Source: Burhinus oedicnemus (lineage: Eukaryota > Chordata > Aves > Charadriiformes > Burhinidae). Taken from it: 64,000 nucleotides of DNA. Made by a program: the position numbers and the translations under genes. Positions 14,101 through 24,450 of this stretch are shown in pieces. The notes under the pieces are model-generated. The model was not told the origin of the DNA. It was given only the letters and a program-made list of their open reading frames with translations, and did no database searches. How positions within the stretch are numbered: position 1 is the first letter of the stretch; each line of letters starts with the position of its first letter. The stretch spans positions 377,473-441,472 of the forward strand of contig VFFE01007079.1 in the NCBI GenBank assembly GCA_008921705.1, read 5' to 3'.

Positions 14101-14464
14101 GCACGTGACAGTGCCAAGTTAGACCTATGGCTGGGGTATGTTTGAAAGCAGAGAGATAATAGAGAAGAATAGCAGTAAGTTGCAATAAGTTCCAGCAGCA
14201 GCCTTGTCAGATTTGTGCTGTTTCCTTTTATTCCAGTATATTGCTAAAACTCCCTTCAGGAAGAATATAAACATGGAATTACTTTGAGCTGTTGCATCCT
14301 GATCAGAGACAGCTAGCAAGACCTCCCAAAGCCCAGAAGCTGTGCATGATAGGAGGGGTGGAGAAGAGAAAAAGTTTCTGTTCATTTTTGTTTCCTTCAA
14401 GCAGAATGGAGTTCTTCTGCCAGCATGATCTGGTAGAAACTTAATCTCTCTTGATTTGATAAGT
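11105..14464. other. AT-rich DNA, no supported gene beyond candidate exon A
   Basis: An 88-codon + frame at 12053-12319 uses a non-ATG start and shows no domain. A strong donor CTCCAG/GTAAGT at 13726/13727 terminates a 35-base segment, but it is not phase compatible with candidate exons A or B. No repeat family recognised. Confidence 0.5.
12891..12925 (+). CDS. candidate internal exon A (+ strand set)
   Basis: A 35-base segment lies between a fair acceptor (TTGATTTTCAG with an upstream T-rich tract) and a near-ideal donor (AAAAG/GTGAGT). Only one frame is open, reading KLASVKAKMEK after two bases that complete a split codon (enters in phase 1, leaves in phase 0). It is lysine-rich and helix-like. 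The next candidate exon in phase is 50828-50885. I do not recognise the family. Pseudo-exons of this size occur by chance in introns, so this is only a candidate. Confidence 0.22.
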
Positions 14465-14570
14465 CCTTTGATTTCACAATGGGTGGGACCCTCCTGTCAG
14501 TGAAGTCAACAGGAATTTCCACTGTGACAGTAACGGGCTTTATCCTGCTCATTTGAGATCATTCCTTTGA
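14465..14570. repeat. ancient dispersed repeat fossil ('gaagtcaa' type)
   Basis: The block contains GTCAGTGAAGTCAACAGGAA and then a segment ending GGGCTTTATCCTGCTC. Its reverse complement resembles a widespread archosaur low-copy repeat with 'gagcaggatcaggccc ... ttgacttcaatggga'. Related short pieces appear at about 4060 (GGAAGTCAACAGGAG) and 6650 (CTGACTTCAGGAGG). I cannot name the family with certainty. Confidence 0.35.
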
Positions 14571-14840
14571 GTCAGGAGGTGTTCCTCTTTTAATTAAACA
14601 AAATTAATACTGCTTTATTTTTTTAATAGCTGTTCCACTAAATAGCTTCAGTGTCATTGATTACAACTGTTAAGTACTGACATGTTTGCAAAAACAATGC
14701 ATGGTTGACAGACAGGAAAAGTATTTAATTTTCTTCTAATGAAAATGTAGAAAGATTCTAATCCCTTCGTTGAAACAGTAGAGACAATGGACTCAATTTC
14801 CTATTACAGGTTGGGTGGATTTTTTTTCCCTAAATGCTCC

Positions 14841-14864
14841 CCACACACACATACACACACACAC
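14841..14864. repeat. (CA)n microsatellite
   Basis: An interrupted CA repeat (CCACACACACATACACACAC then ACAC). The His/Thr run in the overlapping + frame is an artefact of it. Confidence 0.95.
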
Positions 14865-14960
14865 TTATCTATTCTAATATTCTTGCAATGCACACCTGAC
14901 AGCCTTCTTTGGGCCCCCTTCAATGGCAGACATAGCCCAGGATTAGTACTACAGTCTTAC

Positions 14961-15040
14961 CTTCGCTGTCTTCTCTTCAGAACCATCAGCACACGTGACT
15001 TGCACTCTACTGGCTAACAAGTTATGCCACCAACTGCACC
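14961..15040 (-). CDS. candidate exon-like segment
   Basis: This minus-strand segment has one of the best splice-site pairs in the window: acceptor AATGCTTTTATTTCTGCAG and donor GCGAAG/GTAAGA, 80 bases apart. Only one frame is open, reading CSWWHNLLASRVQVTCADGS then EEKTAK (enters phase 1, leaves phase 0). A 27-base segment at 18554-18580 upstream could precede it in phase. It may be a non-coding RNA exon or a chance pseudo-exon. No homologous protein comes to mind. Confidence 0.2.
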
Positions 15041-18000
15041 CTGCAGAAATAAAAGCATTTGGTAACTTTAGAGCTGTGATAAAATCCTTCTCTCTCCCAA
15101 CGCTTTTCCAAGCTATCTAATAGCATTGCCATTTTAGAGATTAAAAGTTTTACAGTTCCATGATTAAACCCACGGTGAAAGATCAGCAGAAAAAAAATCA
15201 AATTTCTCCTCAGCCTGTCAGGTTCAGTGTTTCAATAGCCATCATCTAAGTAGCTGCTTGTACTTAAAGCCCCCAGGTACCCTCCAGCCTCTAGTTTGCT
15301 TAAATAAAGGTATGATAAGACAAAAAACCAAACCAACTATATGGCAGATCTAGTTTTGTCTGATCTTTATTTCAGAGCAGTTTGTATTTCCCAAGATATG
15401 TTGTATATCAGGCTATCAAAGGATATTTTTATTAGTTTTTTAATTTCAGCTTTACATCATTATTCCTTACATTAAATGTAGAATGCATTTTTGCTCAAAG
15501 CATCAACCTTCATCTATATTCCATTTAAGTTTTGACAAGACTAAGGATATTACTTTCTCTTACTTTTGTGTTTGATTATTAGACTTATATGACTTACACG
15601 ATACTTATCAGTAAAGCTGAAGAAGCTACTCTGCCTTTTGTTAGGCATCTGCATTACTGTTTTATGTACTGGCTTATAGGTAATAGAATTACATTAAGGC
15701 TCCAGCACTATGTTTATTGTATTTGATCAAATTTATTTGCAAATGGAAATATTACATTCAAGCTGCATTAAAATAAATAATCTCCAGAGATCTTCAGATA
15801 GTGTATTACTCATGGGGGAGGTTTCTGTAGTAATTACTCAGTTCTTCCGAGTACTCATTTTACCTAATACTTTCAAGACAATACATGTAATAGCTCCCAT
15901 TCAAACATATGAACAGATTAACTGTACAGCAGCCTTTTGCAGGGTTGCATTTCTGGGAAGAACAAACATACTGCTAGTACCAGGCTCCAGTACAGTTTAA
16001 ATTAAAGCATATCTATTCTGATTCCAAACTACAGCTTTATTATAAAATAGCAATCAGTAATAATAAAGGTAACAAAGCATGAATTAAAACACAGCTGCAT
16101 AAAACCGTGCCTTCATATAGTATGACCACACATTTAGTTATGTTTCAGAAACCATGAATTATTTATCTCACAAGCAACAGCATTTAATGGTCCCATGAAA
16201 CAAATGTGGAAAATGACAGGAGTGCAGTAAGAGCAATATCATATGAACATCAAAAGTATGCAATTATTTGAGATACAGACTATGTGATTAATGTGTTATG
16301 AAGCTAATACAGTTTTGAGTCCAGATCAGATTCCTACAGAAGTCCAGAACCATTTCACATCAAAAAGCTCATCTTTATACCTGTAGGTTTAACAGATTTG
16401 GAGATGAGGTAGAAGGATGCAGATTGCATTTGGAAGACTTAGACCAGTGGGTGCTGCTGCACAGAACTTTACCCTCCTATTTACACAATCCTAGTTTTTC
16501 CTGAGACTGTCTACTAGTTGGAAAGCATTTTCTGTATATACAACACTCATAACAACCACCTACATGTGACAGCAATATTTCTCAAGAATCACACCATTAG
16601 GTATGAGCACACATCTGGAATATCACCTCTCAGGAATATTCTGGATGAGTAGATTCCCCTCCATCTTCTGCAGATGAATGAAATTTAGCTTACACCTCTT
16701 TCTTACTATTAACTGATACCACCCCCCCAAAAAAAACCCCAAATAAAACAGATTACAGAAAAGAGTTAGCATTTTATTGCAATACAACCCTTTCTTTGTT
16801 TCCCTTTCCAGTACAAAGATACCTCGCTTCATATCTTCTTCCCAAATAAGTTTTACAATAGCTACTTCAGAGGAAGTCAAATCAAATGATTAGTCCTGTT
16901 ATGCCCCCACACAAAGTAGATCAAAACCATGAATAATAAAAAGCTGTTGTTAACGTTTCTATGTGAAGTTAATACCAAGGTTGAGCCGTGCCTGAAACCA
17001 GCATACAGGGAGATATTTGTTGCTTGCTCATTGGCTTGGAAAAATATTAATGAAATTACTTGTTTTTAAAAGAGAAAAAAGTTGAGGTTTTTTTTTAGTC
17101 TGGGAGCAACTGGCATCATCATGTATTTTCTGCACTATGTGTAACACCTGGCAGTATCTCCTTGTAGAGCTATAAAAGAGAGTTGCTTTTACAACTTCGA
17201 AAGGAGGCAATTACTGAAATTAGGTAATTCACCACTTGGGAAAAAGTGCTCTGTGCTCTCCTTGGAAAACCCCACAGCATCTCTAAGGAAAGGCAAGGGC
17301 ATTCTTTGCCTTGTGTTGCTCATTAGCCAAACTGCAAACACAGCTATTCATTTGGTGAAATTTAAGAACAGCTAAACTAGATCTCGCAGCTCTGTACTGT
17401 TTCTTCCAGTATGCTGTTTCTGACTGTAATTAATACTAGATATTTCAAAGAAAGATGGGAGATGCCCGAGTGACCAGGTAGCGGGCAATGTTTTAGCAGC
17501 CTGCGCATAAAGAAGGATCTTCTCCAGAACAAGTAGCATTAAGATTTTACAACAGTTATTGACAGACCTCAAAACAAATAACTTCCAAGTGGAAAAAGAC
17601 TTTTATGTTTTCTTTTGCTTTGCTTTGCTATCTGCCAAAACTAAACTTTTTGCAGGAAAATTTTGCAATTTTAAGTTTTGGTGGTAGACTAAGAGCTATT
17701 TGCAATAGCTTCCTTCCCAGAGATTGCTTCTAAACTCCATCTGCTTCTCTTCAAGCTTGGCTTACTTCCAGCAGGCACAGCCCCAGTGCGTTCGGAGAAA
17801 AAGGGACAGGGGTCTGCACAGACACCCCCTCCCTGCTCTCCTGCCTCCACGCCGCACCAGGGGATGCAGGTGGGCCCACAGCATGGGACGGCAGCCAAGG
17901 AAAAACCTTTTTTTTTTTTTGGCCTGAGGACTACGCAGTGTCAAAACATCTCTGCAGCTTCAGAGGAGCAGTACTGCTGGGCAGCAGCCAGGGATCCTGC

Positions 18001-19275
18001 AAGCTGCCAGCGCTGTGGGCAAGAGAAGAACAGAAGAGACTTATAGGGGAGGCTTAAAACCCTCCTAGCTTTCCCAATGAAATCTAGGCCCAGTTTTGAG
18101 GTACAGCTCCAGCTTTCTGTTACTGACATCAGCAACATCTGCTATTATCTGACCTGAACGTTCCTAGCGCTTCTCAGCTTCCTTTCAGACTCTTATTTTA
18201 AATAATGCCCCTCAATATCATGATTTGTCTGACCAGGAATCTAGTCCCATTTTGTTTCTGTGAAGTCCAGCTCCCTTCTGCAAATGTTCTTCCTACTTCA
18301 CATTAAACATAAAACTAGAATTAATTCTGAAAAAGTTACTGAACATTTTCTTTTTAGCAGCCTACTGCATTTCCATAATTCTTACATTTTTCTGACGTAA
18401 TAGTAACAACAGGTATTACAACTGCATGATGTTCCCAAGAAGCAAAGTCTGTTAAGGCCTAATTTATCAGTTACCCATCACACACACACCTTTGCTAGGG
18501 AGGCTCGGTCAATACCAGTTTTGAAGGTGATCACGACCTCCATGATCACTTACGCTTCCTCTGCCAGCCTCCTGACTGAACTGCAAGGCAGTAGAAATAC
18601 AAGTGAAAAGCACTGGAGAATATAATTTTCACTCCTGTAAGGAGGCTTTCAAATATTATCAGCTTAGTATCCCAAAAATGCAACTTGATTTGTAATGGAA
18701 AATGCATTCTTACATGGATGCTTTGTATGTATTATTAGCAATTTTGCTTAAAACTGCACTCTGTGCTCCCTGGGTGTAGAAGACCAAAATGACCCTCGTG
18801 ACACAGCATAGACAGAAATACTTTCATGTTTTAAGTAAAAATAATTTGATTGCAAAACATATGCCTTATAGAGCACCAGTTATACGCATGCCAAACATGG
18901 AATCCACTCAGAATTATTATGCTTCTTATGTCTTACCTTTACATTAAGTGTAATTCCTTTTGCACCCCGGTCTGAGTTTAAACTTGAAATTCTCACTTTA
19001 TAACCAGATGCAGCAGCAGGCTTATCTCATTCTGCTAATTCAGAATACATGCTATATCCTGTGGCATACTATTTGACTTTCCAGTGTCAGCATAAATGAC
19101 CATCCATTGGAAGATTTAAAAATCTTAACTTCTTCATCACTCAAGTGTTTTCAACATTCACCTACAGCTCACTTAAGTTTGGCGGGTGCAACAGATTTTA
19201 ACATACAGATACTAGCAGCTCTCTACAAGGCAAGCAAAATCACTATCGTTCCCCTTAGGGCTTCAGCAGAACTGA
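15041..19275. other. AT-rich DNA with one GC-rich islet
   Basis: The 17.75-18.05 kb patch is GC-richer, Pro-rich in translation on both strands, and contains a T12 run; its open frames look like composition effects. A 35-base minus-strand splice-bounded segment sits at 18937-18971 (RGAKGITLNVK). Nothing else is supported. Confidence 0.5.
18554..18580 (-). other. 27-base microexon-like segment
   Basis: On the minus strand a strong acceptor (TATTTCTACTGCCTTGCAG) and donor (GGAAGC/GTAAGT) enclose 27 bases, a multiple of three and open in all frames (for example FSQEAGRGS or QSGGWQRK). Size and splice strength resemble neuronal microexons. With nothing else to anchor it, it is only a splice-pair observation. 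Confidence 0.15.
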
Positions 19276-19441
19276 AACACTGCCCAGAGAGGTGGTGGAG
19301 TCTCCGACTCTGGAGACATTCAAAACCCACCTGGAGGCCATCCTGTGCAACCTGCTCTAGGTGACCCTGCTCTGGCAGGGGGGTTGGACTAGGTGATCTC
19401 CAGAGGTCCCTTTCAACCCCGGTGATTCTGTGATTCTGTAA
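19276..19441 (+). mobile_element. CR1 LINE 3' end fragment
   Basis: A + strand CR1 tail. In the right frame it encodes [20 protein letters not shown] and then the CR1 stop (TAG near 19360). The short 3' UTR follows, with GGTTGGACTAGGTGATCTCC, and the terminal repeats GTGATTCTGTGATTCTGTA end at about 19441. The tail closely resembles the end of the 57 kb copy in opposite orientation, so both probably belong to the same or a related CR1 subfamily. It is truncated to about 165 bases and inactive. Confidence 0.93.
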
Positions 19442-19944
19442 ACACTTCCAGCTAGAACACTTCCACTTTGAGCAAAATGATCTGGTCTGAATTTTGAGAA
19501 CTCCAATTTACCTTTGCTATGCTTCATGTCTGGGCAACTCAAGACTTTTGGCTGAGACTTAAACAATCCCAGGAGTTTACTTCTTTTTCCTCCCAGGCAT
19601 TATGAATCCTTGAATGCCTCGCTAACTCAATCAGACTGGATTTACCTTTATAGTCTGCAGGGATTGATAGATCCTACAAGTCTTAAGCTCTCCATCTTTA
19701 GAGAAGCTGACTAAACCATCTCCAGCTATAACAAGGGGCAAAAAAGAAAAAATTAAAGCCTCAAATATTAGTCAGCTTAACTTGACAATTCCCATAGGAA
19801 CCATTTTCCATTGAGATACCATATTTTAGGAGTTGGATTTCTTAATATGTCTCCTGATATTTGACCTCCCTCTTCAGAAATAAATGATGTGTTGTACATG
19901 AAGGGAACCAGGTATAGTTCTACTCAGTCGTTTTCTTTGTAAAG

Positions 19945-20105
19945 TTTTCAAAGCACCTGGGTCTGGCAAACTCCATCCCGAAGTGTTTAAAGAGCTGACA
20001 CCACCACATTTAAAAATTTGTGAAGGGAGTAGAAAGACCATAAAAGAGTAAATGTAACATCTATCTACAAAACTGGTAAAGAAATGGAGCACTAGAATAG
20101 GTGTC
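19945..20105 (+). mobile_element. decayed CR1 reverse-transcriptase fossil
   Basis: A diverged + strand remnant of the CR1 ORF2 region between the GPDG block and the fingers. The bases at about 19953-20000 read approximately as KAPGSGKLHPEVFKELT, matching the CR1 pattern of xGPDGxHPxVLKEL. About 50 bases later TAAATGTAACATCTATCTAC then AAAACTGGTAAAG matches the codons for the ANVTPIYKKGK block. It has no long open frame and is much older than the neighbouring 3' end at 19276. Edges are approximate. Confidence 0.65.
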
Positions 20106-20150
20106 TTGAAGAGACTGTGTAGTCGCCAGTTTGGAAGTCTCCGGGATTAG

Positions 20151-20258
20151 GTTTCTGATCTCTACTAATATATAGACTTCTGGTGAGACTTTTCCAAAAG
20201 TTGAGCCGTACATTGTGGCTGTCTTCCATTTAGAGTTTCTGATCTCTAATAAATATAG
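20151..20258. repeat. pair of short direct repeats, 84 bases apart
   Basis: GTTTCTGATCTCTACTAATA with following TATAG (20151-20175) recurs as GTTTCTGATCTCTAATAAAT with ATAG (20235-20258). They lie just 3' of the decayed CR1 fossil. The sequence between them shows no clear coding or repeat identity. They could be a diverged tandem duplication. Confidence 0.55.
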
Positions 20259-22317
20259 TGTGATCTCACACTGCAGTCTTCCTCTCAAAGACAATGTCTA
20301 GACCCTCTGAAAATTGGGCTATCGCGTTACTCAATTAAAATACGGAAGGCATCCTCTTCTAGTCAACTAATTTTGTATGACGCGGGTATTTAATATCTTT
20401 AAGAGCTTTCAACAGCTTAAGCTTACCAGAAGTCTGCCAACAGGTCAAAGAGTTATTAGAACACAGACAGTCATATACACACTGAGGAGAATCACATGCA
20501 CTTCATTTCATTACGAAAAGAAGCTAAAACCTGAAGTTTTCCCATGTTAGGGAAAGGAATTAAGACCTGAGCATATACTCAGCCAGTTCAGCCTCACCCT
20601 TGTAGTTTGAAGCAATAGCCACAGATACTGCTTCACGCTCACGATAGATCAGAAATATAGATCAACTCTATTCCCCCATTCCTTACTAAAACAAGCTAGT
20701 TCTCTCTGATTAACATAACCTTTATACTTCCTTACAACATTTTAAAGAGACTTAAACATTTTCTGTTCTAAATAGGAAAACATTTTCAACAGAGATCAAT
20801 GGCCAAAAAAGTCTTTTGATTTGGGGTCAGTCAAAACTTTCATTATGTTTCATCTACAAAGACACAGTATTTTGATGTTTTCTGTAATTAAAAACATTTT
20901 TGGGTAACAAACTCAAGATCCGGATGAAAATTAATTTCATAATACGTGCTACAGCTGGAGTAAATAACACAACCAAAGGCATTCAATTCCAGTGGCTTGT
21001 TTGTTTTCACCTCAAATAGGTAAAGACGTTATCTTTTAGACCATAGAAACCTCTCTTCTACTTCACAATCTACAAGAGAGATGATGAAGAACCTGGCTTC
21101 CAATAAAGTACATAGCCTTGTGAACAATCTGATGGAAATTATGAATCATTTCACATATACCTTTACCCTCTTTGAACAGTGAAAGGTGCAGAGAAGTCCT
21201 TGTCAGCCAAGCAGCCCATGCACTGACAAGACTAAATCCCTTCCAGTCCAGAATTGATCCCTGGGAAAGATACCGAAAGGCTGGAGCACATGACCCAAAC
21301 CCCTGTGATGCTACGAGGCACAGGCCTCCCCACTCATATTCGCAACCTCGTTTAACTATTTCTCACAGGCTTGGAGTGCCCTGTAAAATCTGAGATTGTG
21401 TTGAGTATGTGTCACCCAGAAAAAACACATCAGATTTTCATTTAAAAAGTTAAATTAGTTAAGTGTTCCCTTTTCTTTACCTAGAACATCTGCTTTTGTG
21501 ATGCTTTTCATGGCCCATAGGGTGTTGTAACAGTAATGTACAGTTACATGTGTACTGCATTTATCTGCCATTAATACCAAGTGACATTTAGAGCAATGAT
21601 GACGCACAGTGGTCCCTGCTCCCTTTCTGCATCTTTTTCAGGAAGATAACAAAAAGCAGTAGCAAAAAGAAAAGCTGTAGCATGCTAAATCCAGTTCACA
21701 GGTTCAGCTGATGGACATGGAATCATACCCAGAAGGATGACTTTTTCCCCCTTAAAAAACAGCCTAAGAAAATTCAGTGTAACAGACAAAGCAATGAATG
21801 CAATTGTGTCTGTACTTCTGGAGACACTTCATACAGCTTGTCACAAAACGTTACTTGAAAATATAAATCCAGGATGACTTGTCTTGAATGCAGCACAGAT
21901 AAGGGAAGCAAAGAGTAAGTAATAACAGCAGTACAGCAAGCCGGTGAAACAATACGGGATGGGATACTATAGCAATCTATTTGGCCACCTCATACACTCA
22001 GTAGGTAGGTGGCCCAAGAGCTAATTGGCACTTTGCATTTATTTTACCTGCAGAAAAACTGGAATTTGTCTCTTCAGAAACATTCAGAGCAAAAGGAGTT
22101 GGTCAGGAAAGAAACACGGTTGAGAAACAGAATTAGGTTCAGCTTGGGAAAAGGTAAAATACAAGTAGGGGAAAGACTCTGCTGCTAATATCATCCTCCT
22201 GACATGGTTCACTTTCTTAGGCAATTCCAGCTGCTCCTTTTACCAGAAGAGCCGGGAGCCTCATGGTTTTTTCTTCTTCTTTTTAATTTTTTTTTAATTT
22301 ACCTTGTCATTGCTCGT

Positions 22318-22470
22318 TTGAGACAAATTATTAAATATTATTTTACAGGTAGGAAATGAGCCCAAAAGCAGTACATTTACTTAAATACATACAGAGCAAA
22401 AAGCAGGGACTGAATGTAGGTTCGTGGAGTCTCTGTGTAGCATGCTAAAGGCTAAAACCTGACATTGTTA
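22318..22470 (-). mobile_element. ancient MIR-like SINE fossil, reverse orientation
   Basis: On the + strand this reads like a reverse-complemented MIR-type SINE. ATTATTTTACAGGTAGGAAA then TGAG stands for the typical 'tttacagatgaggaaactgag' block. Further on, AGCAGGGACTGAATGTAGG followed by TTCGTGGAGTCTCTGTG and GCTAAAGGCTAAA corresponds to the tRNA-related box B to box A part. Divergence is high, as expected for a repeat that predates birds. Family assignment is by memory of the consensus and not computed. Confidence 0.5.
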
Positions 22471-22891
22471 TGGTCACGTATGTCTCTTTCTACGGACCGT
22501 CCATCCAGCCTGTGGCTGTAACAATATACATAGGGAATCTAAGACCACAAGTGTTAGGGGTGAAAATCATTGTTGCAGTATTGATCCTTTCTCTTCTGAG
22601 TTGTCTGAATACAGATTGCACAGTTTAATTTTAAGGACACGGTTTCAAATTATGGAGCATTATAGGCCTGTCTTCCCTAGATGCTGAATAAAGAGACTCC
22701 AGAATTTCTCATTAGAATGATTCCCCACAGAAATGCCTTTTTCAGAAAACAGAAATTTACAGGAAAGTTCTAGTTTTACCAGAAACATTTCTTTCTCTGT
22801 TGAGAAATTCTGAAAGGTATCTGATTCTTTTCTTCTGCAGGCAAAAAAGAAGATTAAAAAACATTTCCCAGACAGGCAGCTCACAAATTGA

Positions 22892-22919
22892 GGGTGGGGT
22901 TGGGGTGGGGTTTGTGGGG
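22892..22919 (+). other. G-quadruplex motif
   Basis: GGGTGGGGTTGGGGTGGGG (22892-22910) meets the G3+N1-7 rule four times with loops of only 1-2 bases. A fifth G4 run follows at 22916-22919. Short loops and G4 runs predict a very stable parallel quadruplex on the + strand. It is the strongest such motif in an otherwise AT-rich neighbourhood. No gene is recognised next to it. Confidence 0.85.
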
Positions 22920-24248
22920 TTTTTTTTGCTTCCTGGAAATTCCTTCCCATAAAAACCAACCAAGTATATATTTCTTAAATCTCAAATTTGAGACAAACTT
23001 TTATCAGCCGGTTCATTCTTTTAATTTTGCTGTCTTTCTGTTTCAAGATTACTGATGAACACTACTGAAAACAGAAGCCAACATCAGCCTACAGGTACGG
23101 GAAGACTGCAGACAACCAGAACTGTTGGTGAAACAGATCCAAGGTCATGATGACACTAGGCAAACAAAAACTCAATGTCCCAATGGCAAAGATATTTTAA
23201 ACAGAAGCACAGTATAGCTATTGGTGTCAAGTGTTTAAAATTGAATTGAACAATAACTGAGAGAACAATTTTATGTTGACAATGGCATAAATTTTATTTA
23301 ACATGTATATATAGCAGGGTAGCGTCACTGCAAATTTTTTCTCTCTTTCCATAAGCAATGAAAGTGGTGTGGTTGTGTGGGTGTCTGAGTTTAAAAAGTT
23401 TTTTAAAAGTCCTGGTTGAAAGTTTGACAGAACAATACAGTGTTTGAAAACATTAAGTTCCTAACATTATCAAAACAGAGGTGCTGGGGAGAAGAAATGG
23501 ACTCAAATTCGTATCTCCATAAGGGAAAGTCTGAAGTATGATCTCAGGTACAATATGAAGCCCTAGCAAACTGACACAAAAGGGAGACATTATGAATGCC
23601 CTAAATGAAAGAAAAGCTTCAAAGTTTCCAAAGTATTAGGCATGAGATTATGTAAAGAGGAGACACAAAGCTACAGGGAACCAGGCCCTGTTCTACTGCT
23701 CACAAAAGTACTTGTCATACACAAGAAGGGATCCAACCAGGCGGCCTGTGCCACCCGGGTCACACTTCAAAAGCACATACCAAGGCTTGTGAGAAGAGGA
23801 AATGCAAAGACGAGGCCATACCAACATTTTCAACTTTTATACACGACTTTGAAATCCTCATTTTAATATATTTTGAGGGAGCAATTAACTTGCTTTTGTT
23901 GCACTTTTGTTTTAGTAACCATCCATATTTTTTCTTTGCATTAGTGTGCATGACTGCACAGTGTTTGATATGAAGAAAAAGAAAAGTTAACTCTGTTTGC
24001 TTTAATCAATAATTCATATCAATGTTGCATGGTTTAAATCATTAAAAAATGGTCCATTTCCACTAGATTCCACTATTAATTCCACAGAAAAAAAATGATG
24101 ACTGTTGCTTTTCAAAGCTTCCTCATGCTGATTTCACTTAGAAAGGAATGTTCCTGAATTCACTTATGCAGAACAAGGTAAACATCTGGAGAAACATTCT
24201 GCTCCCATTTGGACAAAATGGAAATTATAGCAATTTTTTTTTCTTTTC

Positions 24249-24450
24249 TTTTTTTTTTTTTTTTTTGAGTACTTTACTGACTTTTTGCAGCTAGCCTGTC
24301 TAACTGCTGATCCTGGAGGACTGACATCCACTATTCCCCAGTCAGCCACCACAGCTGCCAGCAGCTGGTGGACTGCTAGTGAACTGTGCCTGAAACAGCA
24401 AGCGTGGGTCTGCATCACGGGAAGAGAGGCAAATGAAATGTCCACTCAGC
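24249..24450 (-). pseudogene. possible poly(A)-tailed retrocopy (minus strand)
   Basis: Read on the minus strand, a GC-richer 170-base segment ends in GTCAGTAAAGTACTC and then 18 A residues plus a further A-rich stretch. AGTAAA is a known weak variant of the polyadenylation hexamer and sits about 8 bases before the A-run, the spacing expected of an RNA-derived tail. Composition differs from the AT-rich flanks. The open frame through it (HQLLAAVVADWGIVDVSPPG) is not a protein I recognise, and I could not define target-site duplications. It may be a truncated retropseudogene or SINE-like insertion, or a chance T-run. Confidence 0.25.

Larger units (their letters stand above)
20259..24233. other. 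AT-rich DNA, no gene seen
   Basis: Apart from the SINE fossil at 22.3 kb and the G-quadruplex at 22.9 kb, nothing is recognised. The 73-codon frame at 21172-21393 lies in a slightly GC-richer patch but has no ATG start context or domain. Confidence 0.6.
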
